Positions 57,701 through 64,000 of a DNA stretch of 64,000 nucleotides are shown piece by piece (within the stretch, counting starts at the first letter, position 1; each line of letters starts with the position of its first letter). This DNA comes from Nitrospirillum amazonense. Its GTDB lineage: Bacteria > Pseudomonadota > Alphaproteobacteria > Azospirillales > Azospirillaceae. Under the pieces are notes generated by a model. The model was not told the origin of the DNA, made no database searches, and saw nothing but the letters and a program-made list of their open reading frames with translations. A program made the position numbers and the translations under genes. Where the stretch lies: contig NZ_VITN01000001.1 in NCBI RefSeq assembly GCF_007828045.1, positions 575,762 through 639,761 of the forward strand. The letters run 5' to 3'.

Positions 57701-59105
57701 CGCCGGGGGCGGCCAGCGTGACCTTGGCGCCCTGGTTTACGTCCAGGCCGCCGCTGCCCCCCTGGGCCGGGTTCAGGGCCAGGCTGGCGGCGGTGGCGCC
57801 GCCGTGGCGGATGTCGGCGCTGACGGTGATGTCGCGGTAGGCGTTCAGGGTCAGGCTGTTGGGCCCGGTCCAGGCAATGGCGCCCGCCACCAGGATGTCG
57901 CCGTTGCCCGTGCCGCTGGCGCCGGTCTGCAGGGTGACGTTGGTGGTGGCCAGGGCTGTTTCCACCGTGCCGCTGCTGACGGCGCCGGGACCGCTGGGGC
58001 CCACGATCAGGTCGGCCGGGTCCAGCAGCCAGGTGCCGGTGTGGCCGTGCAGAGCGGTGGTGTCGACATGGATGTCGGCGATGGACAGGGTGGCGCCTGA
58101 GGTCTCGACGGTGCCGCCATCGCCGCCGGCCGCACCCGCCTTGGCGCTCAGCGTACCGGCGACAGTGGTCACGCCGTCCGACTTCAGACGGATGGTGCCG
58201 CCGTCACCCGCGCCATCGGCGGCGATGGTGCCGCTACTGTCGATCCCGGTCGAGGCCTCCAGCGTCACCACGCCGCCGTGGCTGGTCAGCGCGCTCGCCT
58301 CGATGACGCCGGTGTTATTGATGACGCCGCCCAGCAAGGCGTCCGCCGACTTGGCGGCCAGGATCACCTGGCCGTCGGGTGCCGCGATCATCCGGTGGTT
58401 CACGATCAGGGTGCGGATGGCGGCCGGATCCACCGCCACGCTGACGCCCCCCTTGTCGCCCTTTGGATCAAAGGTCAGGGTCACCTTCTCACCGGCCGCC
58501 AGCACCACGCTGCCCAGCTTGGCGGTGATGACGCCGTCGTTGATCACCTCCGGCGCCAGCAGGCCGACATAGCCGCCGCCGGCCGCCGTCAGCGCGCCCT
58601 GGTTGGCGACCGTGGCGGTGCTGCCGTTGCGTTGGAATGTGTAGGTGCCGGCCATGAAGTCCTGGTTGGCGATATCCAGGGTGGAGGCGACCAGGCCGCC
58701 GACGTTGACGCTGGCGCCCTGGCCGAAGGTGATGCCGGCGGGGTTGACGATGAAGATCTGCCCGTTGGCCGTCAGCTTGCCCAGGATTTCCGAGGGAATG
58801 CCGCTTAGCACCCGGTTCAGCGCCGCCGAGGCCGGGCCCGGCTGGTGGAAGGTGACGCCGGCGTTGCCACCGATGCTGAAGTCCTGCCAGGTGATGACGG
58901 CGCGCGGACTGGTCTGGTTGACCGTCATGGCGGCACCGGACTGGCTGATGCTGGCGCTGCCGGCCGCCACGCTGCCACCGGTCGGCAGGGCGTTGGGGGC
59001 GGTGCCGGCATTGCCCGCCGCCGGCCACAAGGCGGCGGAGGCCAGCAGCAACAGGCGCAGGCGGGCCGGGCGTTTAGGCGTGGGCTGGAGACGCAGGTCC
59101 CTCAT
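54786..59105 (-). CDS. Filamentous-haemagglutinin-type exoprotein with GLUG repeats
   Basis: A 1439-residue secreted protein; the ATG at 59105 follows GAGGGA. Residues 1-34 are a signal peptide. Residues about 38-300 form the two-partner-secretion domain that starts a beta-helix: AVITWQDFSIGGNAGVTFHQ, LNRVLSGIPSEILGKLTANG, IFIVNPAGITFGQGASVNVG (residues 117-136). From about 560 to 1405 there are roughly 27 GLUG-type repeats of the pattern GGLVGxNxGxIxxSYATG, spaced 25-45 residues apart. No membrane anchor or toxin domain is visible at the C terminus (AQIGGTGF). Such proteins act in adhesion or biofilm formation. The usual TpsB outer-membrane partner is not encoded nearby. The 281 bases before the gene hold no recognisable feature besides its promoter. 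Confidence 0.9.
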   Translation of the reverse strand: MRDLRLQPTPKRPARLRLLLLASAALWPAAGNAGTAPNALPTGGSVAAGSASISQSGAAMTVNQTSPRAVITWQDFSIGGNAGVTFHQPGPASAALNRVLSGIPSEILGKLTANGQIFIVNPAGITFGQGASVNVGGLVASTLDIANQDFMAGTYTFQRNGSTATVANQGALTAAGGGYVGLLAPEVINDGVITAKLGSVVLAAGEKVTLTFDPKGDKGGVSVAVDPAAIRTLIVNHRMIAAPDGQVILAAKSADALLGGVINNTGVIEASALTSHGGVVTLEASTGIDSSGTIAADGAGDGGTIRLKSDGVTTVAGTLSAKAGAAGGDGGTVETSGATLSIADIHVDTTALHGHTGTWLLDPADLIVGPSGPGAVSSGTVETALATTNVTLQTGASGTGNGDILVAGAIAWTGPNSLTLNAYRDITVSADIRHGGATAASLALNPAQGGSGGLDVNQGAKVTLAAPGDGLSIQGQAYTLVNNPAQLQAMTGDLGGHYALNADLNMSGFAYTAVGDGATPFSGAFQGLGHGIANLTVGGGGFSYVGLFGGNSGTLNDVSLTAVNASGTQNVGGIAGWNAGTITNSQVTGTIALTSLWSERVGGLAGTNAGTIASSHAAVAVSAGDHTTRIGGLVGQNDGLISASYALGSVTAGSKTGGDIDLPDEGTSLGITPPPQPGNGIGGLAGGNSGTIIDSYTLNRVTTGTLSANIGGLVGDNQGRIFSSFSLGTVAAGANASQVGGLVGQNGFVRLFDPHWPPPLSLAGTIIDSYSAATVTVADTAYSGGWGGLVGLNELGTITNSYAAGGILGNGVAGLVGVNDALITGSHASDAVTNAAGLVNTNGTYGTIAGSYATGDVGGTGNLGGLVAYNYGTISASHATGSVIARFAATIAGPQTVGGLVAYNMGVVTDSYATGGVEGTSSTGGLAGVNYGTITTSHANGAVTARDDSGLVAGTDIGGLVGLNSGGTIGQSYATGQVTAGNRGQALGGLAGGNTGTITDAYATGAVQVGNSVSGVGGLVGQNGGLVNHSFALGAVTVGNSVTGVGGLAGTNGGTITSSYATGLVNTGTLAQGVGGLVGTNGGLLGGDQAGATISVAGGTGTGGLMVGGLAGSNNGTITDSSATSAIIAQTSGTVGGLVGLNSGEIRRAWASGDVNANYRVGGLAGVNSGTISDSHATGTISDTVAGVTTFPGYAGVYVGGLVGQNLGLVSNSYATGAIRDSGYGSYGLGGLVGSNSGTVTNSYALGIVAGSARGDAVGGLVGENLGMIDTSHAGGTVSSGGRDGEVGGLVGSNDGTITNSYATGNVFNAPESGAIGGLVGTNNGLISHSYATGDVNAQADNAVGGLVGTNNGTVTDSRSSGTISGLSIVGGLIGNNSGTVVNSGSVSDILTSDPPYYAGLLIGYQHTSGTIVNSAGAGTITTGVVVGGSTAQIGGTGF

Positions 59106-59386
59106 GGTGAATCCCTCGGGGTTCCCTCCCGCCTGATGCCGCCGGCGGGCTGACGCGGGGGAGAACGCCGAGGGGCGCGGGGCCGGACAGGCGCGCGTGC
59201 GACGACCGCGCTGGCTGAACCTGCGTGGTCGGAAATCGGGTCGCTTTTCTAAGAAGGCGCGGGGGGTGCGCGGCTGGCGGCGATGGCCTTTTTACGGCGT
59301 GGCTCCCTGCCTGCGATTGTAGGCGGGACGCCACCGGCCGGCCTGTGACCAACCGGTGGCAATCAACCTTTGGATGCGGGCCAGAA

Positions 59387-61102
59387 TCAAGGGCGCACCG
59401 CCCCCTCGAGCAGTTCGAACACCTCGCTTCCCCGGCCGGCCAGGATGCCCTTGGCGGAATAGAGGGCGGTACCCACCACCTGGGCCATTTCCACCTTGGG
59501 CGGCATCACCAGCTCATAGCGGTCAACCTTCACATCCAGCAGGGCGGGGCCGGGGGTGGACAGCCAGTCGCGCACGGCGCTATCCAGGTCCTGCGGCCGT
59601 TCCACGCGGCGGCCCCAGAGGCCGATAGCCTCCGCCACCCGGGCGAAGTCGGGATTCTTCAGGTCGGTATAGGCGTCCAGCAGGCCCTCCACCTTCTGTT
59701 CCAACTCCACGAAGCCCAGCGAGCCGTTGTTGTAGACCACCACCTTGATGGGCAGGTTTTCCTGCACCGTGGTGAGCAGGTCGCCCATCAGCATGGCCAA
59801 CCCGCCGTCGCCGGAGAGGGAGATGACCTGCCGGCTGGGGAAGGCGGCCTGGGCGCCCAGGGCCTGCGGCATGGCGTTGGCCATGGTGCCGTGGCTGAGG
59901 CTGACGACGGTGCGGTTTTGGCCCGTGGCCGGCACATGGCGCAGGCACCACACCATGGGCGACCCGCCATCGGCGGTATAGACGGCGTCGACGGCGGCGT
60001 GGCGGGCCACCGTCTCCGTCAGGTATTGCGGGTGGATGGTGTCGCCCTCGCCGGCCACGGCGCGCTTCTCCAGCTTGGCATCGGCCTTGGCGGCATGGTC
60101 CAGCGCCGCGTTCAGAAAGGTGCGGTCCTCACGCGGGGCCAGGCGCGGCAGCAGCGCCTCCAGCGTCGGCGCCACGTCGCCCACCACGCCCAGGTCCACG
60201 GGGTGGCGACGGCCCAGGTGGGCGCCGTCGATGTCCACCTGGATGATGGTGGCCTTCTGCGGATAATACTGCCGCCAGGCGAAGTCGCAGCCCAGCAGCA
60301 GCAGGGTGTCGCAGTCCATCAGCGCCTGGTAGCCGCCGGCCGTGCCGAAAATGCCGGTCATGCCCACATCGTAGGGGTTGGCCGGCTCCAGGAAGTCCTT
60401 GGCGCGGGAGGTGCGCGCCACGGGCGCCTGCAGCCGTTCCGCCAGCGCAACGACTTGGTCATGGGCATCCTCGCAGCCGGCGCCGCCATAGATGGCGATC
60501 TTGCCGCCGGCGTTCAGCAGCTCGGCCATGCGGTCCAGCTCGCCATCGCTGGAACGCACCACCGGCCGCGTGCGATGGGCGGTGAAGGCGGGCTCCTCCG
60601 GCGCGTCGGCGCTGGAAACGTCGACGGGCACGATCAGCACGGCCACGCCGCGCTTGGTCAGCGCCGCCTGTGCCGCCATGGCCGTCATGCGCCGCGCCTG
60701 GGTGGGTGTGCGGATTTCCTCGCAGAAGACGCTGGCGGACTTGTACACGGCCTTGAAGTCCACCTCCTGCGGGAAGTCGAAGCCCAGCTCATCCCGCGTG
60801 ATCTGGCTGGCGATCAGCACCACGGGCGCGCGGTTGCGGTGGCTTTCATACAGGCCGTTGATGAAGTGCAGGCCGCCCGGCCCGCAGGACCCGGCGCACA
60901 GGGCCAGTTCGCCCGTCAGCAGGGCATCGGCCCCGGCCGCCATGGCGCCCGCCTCCTCATGCCGCACATGGATCCAGCGCATCTCGCTCCGGCGGATGGC
61001 GTCGGTGACGTGGTTCAGGGTGTCACCCGGCACGCCATAGCAACGCCGGGCGCCGGCGTCGAACAAGGTTTCCACGATAATGTCGGCGACGCTGCGGCTC
61101 AT
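59387..61102 (-). CDS. poxB: Thiamine-diphosphate-dependent pyruvate oxidase / quinone-dependent pyruvate dehydrogenase
   Basis: A 571-residue enzyme that decarboxylates pyruvate to acetate and passes electrons via FAD to quinone. The ATG at 61102 follows AGGAGGAAG. Parts: N-terminal ThDP pyrimidine domain with the catalytic Glu in HVRHEEAGAMAAGADALLTG (Glu50) and CAGSCGPGGLHFINGLYESH; central FAD-type domain (IAIYGGAGCEDAHDQVVALA); C-terminal ThDP-binding GDGGLAMLMGDLLTTVQENL with NNGSLGFVELEQ (about 429-470). The ending has the extended lipid- or membrane-binding tail expected of PoxB. It diverges from the fumarase gene. It would use pyruvate made by the lactate enzymes. Confidence 0.9.
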   Translation of the reverse strand: MSRSVADIIVETLFDAGARRCYGVPGDTLNHVTDAIRRSEMRWIHVRHEEAGAMAAGADALLTGELALCAGSCGPGGLHFINGLYESHRNRAPVVLIASQITRDELGFDFPQEVDFKAVYKSASVFCEEIRTPTQARRMTAMAAQAALTKRGVAVLIVPVDVSSADAPEEPAFTAHRTRPVVRSSDGELDRMAELLNAGGKIAIYGGAGCEDAHDQVVALAERLQAPVARTSRAKDFLEPANPYDVGMTGIFGTAGGYQALMDCDTLLLLGCDFAWRQYYPQKATIIQVDIDGAHLGRRHPVDLGVVGDVAPTLEALLPRLAPREDRTFLNAALDHAAKADAKLEKRAVAGEGDTIHPQYLTETVARHAAVDAVYTADGGSPMVWCLRHVPATGQNRTVVSLSHGTMANAMPQALGAQAAFPSRQVISLSGDGGLAMLMGDLLTTVQENLPIKVVVYNNGSLGFVELEQKVEGLLDAYTDLKNPDFARVAEAIGLWGRRVERPQDLDSAVRDWLSTPGPALLDVKVDRYELVMPPKVEMAQVVGTALYSAKGILAGRGSEVFELLEGAVRP

Positions 61103-61335
61103 TGCCTCTTCCTCCTCTGTGGACGGGGCAATAACGCCGGAGGGGGGCGGGAAGGTTCCGGGTGCGGCGAAGCCGCGCCCGCTGGTTGGGGTGTCAACAT
61201 AAGGGGGACGTGTTGCGCGCGGCGCAGATGACAGGGGCGGACGGGTGGCGTAAGGTCCCCGCCGGCCACGGGAGCCGCCCGTGACCAGGGCCCGCCGGAA
61301 CGCACCGGCCGGGCCGGATTATCGGGAGAGCCCCA

Positions 61336-62961
61336 ATGCCAGACGTCGGCGGTGAAAGCCGGGAGTTCACGCTGTTCCCCGTGGCCAAGGACGCCACCAG
61401 CTACCGCAAGCTGACCAGCGACTACGTGTCGACCACGACCTTCGACGGGGAAGAGGTCCTGAAGGTCGAGCCCGAGGGCCTGCGCCTGCTGGCCGAACAG
61501 GCCTTCATCGACATCAACCACCTGCTGCGCCCCGGCCACCTGGCCCAGCTGCGCGCCATTCTGGACGATGCCGAGGCGTCGCCTAACGACCGCTTCGTGG
61601 CGCTGGACCTGCTGAAGAACGCCTCCATCGCCGCCTCGGGCGTCCTGCCCATGTGCCAGGACACCGGCACCGCCATCATCATGGGCAAGAAGGGCCGCCG
61701 CGTCTGGACCAAGGGCGGTGACGAGACCGCCCTGGGCAGCGGCGTGCTGGACGCCTATGCCAAGCGCAACCTGCGCTACAGCCAGGTGGCGCCCCTGTCC
61801 ATGTATGAGGAAAAGAACACCCGCACCAACCTGCCGGCGCAGGTGGACATCTACGCCGAGGGCGACGACGCCTATAAGTTCCTGTTCATGGCCAAGGGCG
61901 GCGGGTCGGCCAACAAGACCTTCCTGTTCCAGGCCACGCCCTCGGTGCTGGCGCCCGACCGGTTGCTGCCCTTCCTGGAAGAGAAGATCAAGTCGCTGGG
62001 CACCTCGGCCTGCCCGCCCTACCATCTGGCCATCGTCATCGGCGGCACCAGCGCCGAGATGAACCTGAAGACGGTCAAGCTGGCCTCGGCCCGCTATTAC
62101 GACGGCCTGCCCACCCAGGGCTCGGAAAGCGGCCACGCCTTCCGCGACCTGGAGATGGAGGCTGCCGTCCACAAGCTGAGCCAGACCATGGGCATCGGCG
62201 CGCAGTTCGGTGGCAAGTACTTCTGCCATGATGTGCGGGTCATCCGCCTGCCGCGCCACGGCGCCTCGCTGCCCATCGGCATCGGCGTGTCGTGCTCGGC
62301 CGATCGCCAGGCCCTGGCCAAGATCACCCGCGACGGTATTTTCCTGGAGGAACTGGAGCACGATCCCGCCCGCTTCCTGCCGGAGATCGATGACAGCCAA
62401 TTGGCGGGCGAGGTGGTCAAGATCGACCTCAACCGCCCCATGTCGGAAATCCGCGAGACCCTGTCGCGGTACCCCATCCGCACCCGCGTCTCGCTGACCG
62501 GCCCGCTGATCGTGGCCCGCGACAGCGCCCACGCCCGCCTGCGCGCGGGGCTGGAGGCGGGACAGCCGCTGCCGGATTACTTCAAGAACCACCCCATCTA
62601 CTACGCCGGTCCGGCCAAGACGCCGACGGGCTATGCCTCCGGTTCCTTCGGGCCCACCACGGCCGGCCGCATGGACAGCTTCGTCGATCAGTTCCAGGCG
62701 GCGGGCGGCTCCTTCGTCATGCTGGCCAAGGGCAACCGCAGCCCGGCGGTGCGTGAGGCGTGCAAGAAGCATGGCGGCTTCTACCTGGGCAGCATCGGTG
62801 GCGCCGCCGCCCGCCTGGCCCAGGACTGCATCAAGAAGGTGGAATGCATCGCCTTTGAGGATCTGGGCATGGAAGCCATCTGGCGCATCGAGGTCGAGGA
62901 CTTCCCCGCCTTCGTCGTCATCGATGACAAGGGCAACGACTTCTTCCAGGAATTCACCTGA
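61336..62961 (+). CDS. Fumarate hydratase class I (4Fe-4S)
   Basis: A 541-residue iron-sulfur fumarase that interconverts fumarate and malate in the citric acid cycle. The two-domain FumA/FumB-like layout is complete: the alpha-like part has [17 protein letters not shown] and [20 protein letters not shown], the beta-like part [40 protein letters not shown] and [20 protein letters not shown]. Cluster ligands are Cys107, Cys226 and Cys320, spaced as in the family. The start follows GGGAGAGCCCCA. It is monocistronic, ends in a strong terminator and diverges from poxB. Confidence 0.95.
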   Translation: MPDVGGESREFTLFPVAKDATSYRKLTSDYVSTTTFDGEEVLKVEPEGLRLLAEQAFIDINHLLRPGHLAQLRAILDDAEASPNDRFVALDLLKNASIAASGVLPMCQDTGTAIIMGKKGRRVWTKGGDETALGSGVLDAYAKRNLRYSQVAPLSMYEEKNTRTNLPAQVDIYAEGDDAYKFLFMAKGGGSANKTFLFQATPSVLAPDRLLPFLEEKIKSLGTSACPPYHLAIVIGGTSAEMNLKTVKLASARYYDGLPTQGSESGHAFRDLEMEAAVHKLSQTMGIGAQFGGKYFCHDVRVIRLPRHGASLPIGIGVSCSADRQALAKITRDGIFLEELEHDPARFLPEIDDSQLAGEVVKIDLNRPMSEIRETLSRYPIRTRVSLTGPLIVARDSAHARLRAGLEAGQPLPDYFKNHPIYYAGPAKTPTGYASGSFGPTTAGRMDSFVDQFQAAGGSFVMLAKGNRSPAVREACKKHGGFYLGSIGGAAARLAQDCIKKVECIAFEDLGMEAIWRIEVEDFPAFVVIDDKGNDFFQEFT

Positions 62962-63001
62962 TCCGGAAGGCGTCCGGCCCCAGGCCTGCGCACGATTGAG
63001 G

Positions 63002-63031
63002 AAGGCCGGTCCCGTCGGGATCGGCCTTTTT
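63002..63031 (+). terminator. Intrinsic terminator of the fumarase gene
   Basis: AAGGCCGGTCCC pairs with GGGATCGGCCTT around a three-base loop with one imperfect pair, followed by a T-run (TTTTTC). It lies 40 bases after the fumarase stop and directly precedes the group II intron. Confidence 0.85.
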
Positions 63032-63036
63032 CTTCG

Positions 63037-64000
63037 GTGCGCCAGGCATGGCGCGAGGTGCGTAAGCACCGAGAGCCGGGTTGGTAACCGGCTTGTGACT
63101 TGGAGGTGGAAGTCCTCTACGGACCCTGGTGATGGGAACCGTTAGCCGAACAGCAAGAGGGTCGCCGCGAGGTGGGGTTTGAAGGAAGCTGCAAGCAAAG
63201 TGCCGGCCTGACGAACAGGAATCGCATGAGGCGTCCGCATCCGGGCGAGGGAGCCGAAAAGCCCGAAGCCCGATATCACCCGGAGGATGCGGCCGTAGAT
63301 GCGGCGGGTATATGGCACGAAGGTCAGGCGTCTTACCCTGGGAGGTCTGCCGACCTGCCCCTGGTGACAGGTGTGCTACTGGCGTCGCGAGGCGCCGGGA
63401 TGGGGCGGCAGAAGTCAGCAGAAGCCGTAGTAGCTGGCGCACCGGGCCGGTGAAGGGCAGAACATGGAGTGCCGGAAGGAGACCTGGCTTTCGATGGTGA
63501 CAGGAGACGCGGCCAGCGGGTCTGTGAAGACCCGCATCCACTCTGAGGGTAGCGGCCGGCAGCCGCGAGAGCAGGAGCTGGATGCGTCAAGCGCCACGGC
63601 AGGTCGGCCCCTCCAACCGGAGGCGGAAGAGCGGTTGCTGGAGGAAGTCCTCAGCCGTGAGAACATGAGGCGGGCTTACGACCGGGTGATGGCGAACCAG
63701 GGCGCGGCGGGCATCGATGGGATGCCGGTCGGGGCGCTGAAGCCGTACCTGGTTGAGCACTGGGCGCGCCTCAAGGAAGACCTGCTGGCGGGCCGATACC
63801 TGCCGTCGCCGGTGCGGGGGGTGGAGATCCCCAAGCCCGGTGGCGGTGTTCGGCTGTTGGGTATCCCGACAGTCGTGGACCGGCTGATCCAACAGGCGTT
63901 GCATCAGGTGCTGATGCCGCTGTTCGATCCGGACTTCTCCGGGTCCTCCTACGGGTTCCGTCCCGGACGGAGCGCCCACCAGGCGGTGCGGGCCGCGCGG
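63037..64000 (+). mobile_element. Group II intron, 5' part, running off the window
   Basis: The element starts with GTGCGCC at 63037, matching the GUGYG 5' end of group II introns, then shows the well-known domain I sequence with CACCGAGAGCCGGGTTGGTA near 63068, GACTTGGAGGTGGAAGTCCT and GGGAACCGTTAGCCGAACAG, before the reverse-transcriptase frame. It begins six bases after the T-run of the fumarase terminator. The 3' end with domains V and VI is outside the window. Confidence 0.9.
63464..64000 (+). CDS. ltrA: Group II intron-encoded reverse transcriptase/maturase, N-terminal part
   Basis: An open frame from the ATG at 63464 (or the ATG at 63494, with AAGGAGA before it) runs to the window edge: 179 residues of a protein usually 400-600 long. 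The reverse-transcriptase start is clear: NMRRAYDRVMANQGAAGIDG, GVEIPKPGGGVRLLGIPTVV, DRLIQQALHQVLMPLFDPDF, SGSSYGFRPGRSAHQAVRAA, i.e. RT blocks 0-2 with the family's PKPGG and SYGFRPGRS motifs. The catalytic YADD box, the maturase domain X and any endonuclease domain would lie beyond the edge. It helps splice and move the surrounding intron. Confidence 0.9.
   Translation, partial: MECRKETWLSMVTGDAASGSVKTRIHSEGSGRQPREQELDASSATAGRPLQPEAEERLLEEVLSRENMRRAYDRVMANQGAAGIDGMPVGALKPYLVEHWARLKEDLLAGRYLPSPVRGVEIPKPGGGVRLLGIPTVVDRLIQQALHQVLMPLFDPDFSGSSYGFRPGRSAHQAVRAAR

Overview
The window is GC-rich DNA with strong G/C bias at third codon positions. It carries three TonB-dependent receptors, a filamentous-haemagglutinin-type exoprotein, a class I fumarase and malate synthase G. 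This points to an alphaproteobacterium, and the gene mix resembles Azospirillaceae such as Nitrospirillum or Niveispirillum (inference; no 16S rRNA or other marker gene is present). Two stretches, about 28.3-30.2 kb and 40.7-43.1 kb, are clearly AT-richer and look horizontally acquired. I found no tRNA, rRNA or CRISPR array.

Layout. 0-9.4 kb: the start of a probable subtilase-like protein, a MipA/OmpV outer-membrane protein, an S10 carboxypeptidase, a small periplasmic protein, a large TonB-dependent receptor, an exported SAM-methyltransferase-like protein and a LysR regulator. 9.5-16.5 kb: a small membrane protein, a DUF1203 protein, a LacI regulator, then two tandem FtsX/MacB-type permeases behind a predicted sigma-54 promoter with two upstream palindromes. 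16.5-27.2 kb: an alpha/beta hydrolase, a P1-family (DmpA-like) peptidase, and a five-gene minus-strand operon of TonB-dependent receptor, TTC38-like TPR protein, a substrate-binding protein fused to its own permease, a second permease, and a double ATPase. It looks like a self-contained uptake route across both membranes, probably for peptides.

27.5-44.3 kb: a GNAT acetyltransferase, a low-GC island with two orphan genes (one DUF3800-like), then a lactate-use region (malate synthase G, FAD/Fe-S D-lactate dehydrogenase, lutC, lutB, lutA, divergent lldP), a low-GC O-acyltransferase, and a GntR/FCD regulator. The palindrome in front of this regulator recurs between lutA and lldP, which ties it to the lactate genes.

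44.4-54.1 kb: an iron-uptake operon (siderophore receptor, PiuC-type hydroxylase, PepSY membrane protein, ExbB, ExbD, TonB) behind a Fur-box-like site, and an arsenic operon (arsH, arsR, an ArsC-acetyltransferase fusion, acr3) that ends in a broken MFS gene. 54.3-64 kb: a frameshifted hemerythrin gene, a 1439-residue haemagglutinin-type exoprotein with about 27 GLUG repeats, pyruvate oxidase PoxB, class I fumarase, and a group II intron that starts a few bases after the fumarase terminator and runs off the right edge.

The strongest items for follow-up are the binding-protein/permease fusion inside the uptake operon, the sigma-54 controlled twin FtsX permeases without an ATPase, the ArsC-GNAT fusion, the GLUG-repeat exoprotein without a visible secretion partner, and the terminator-associated group II intron.
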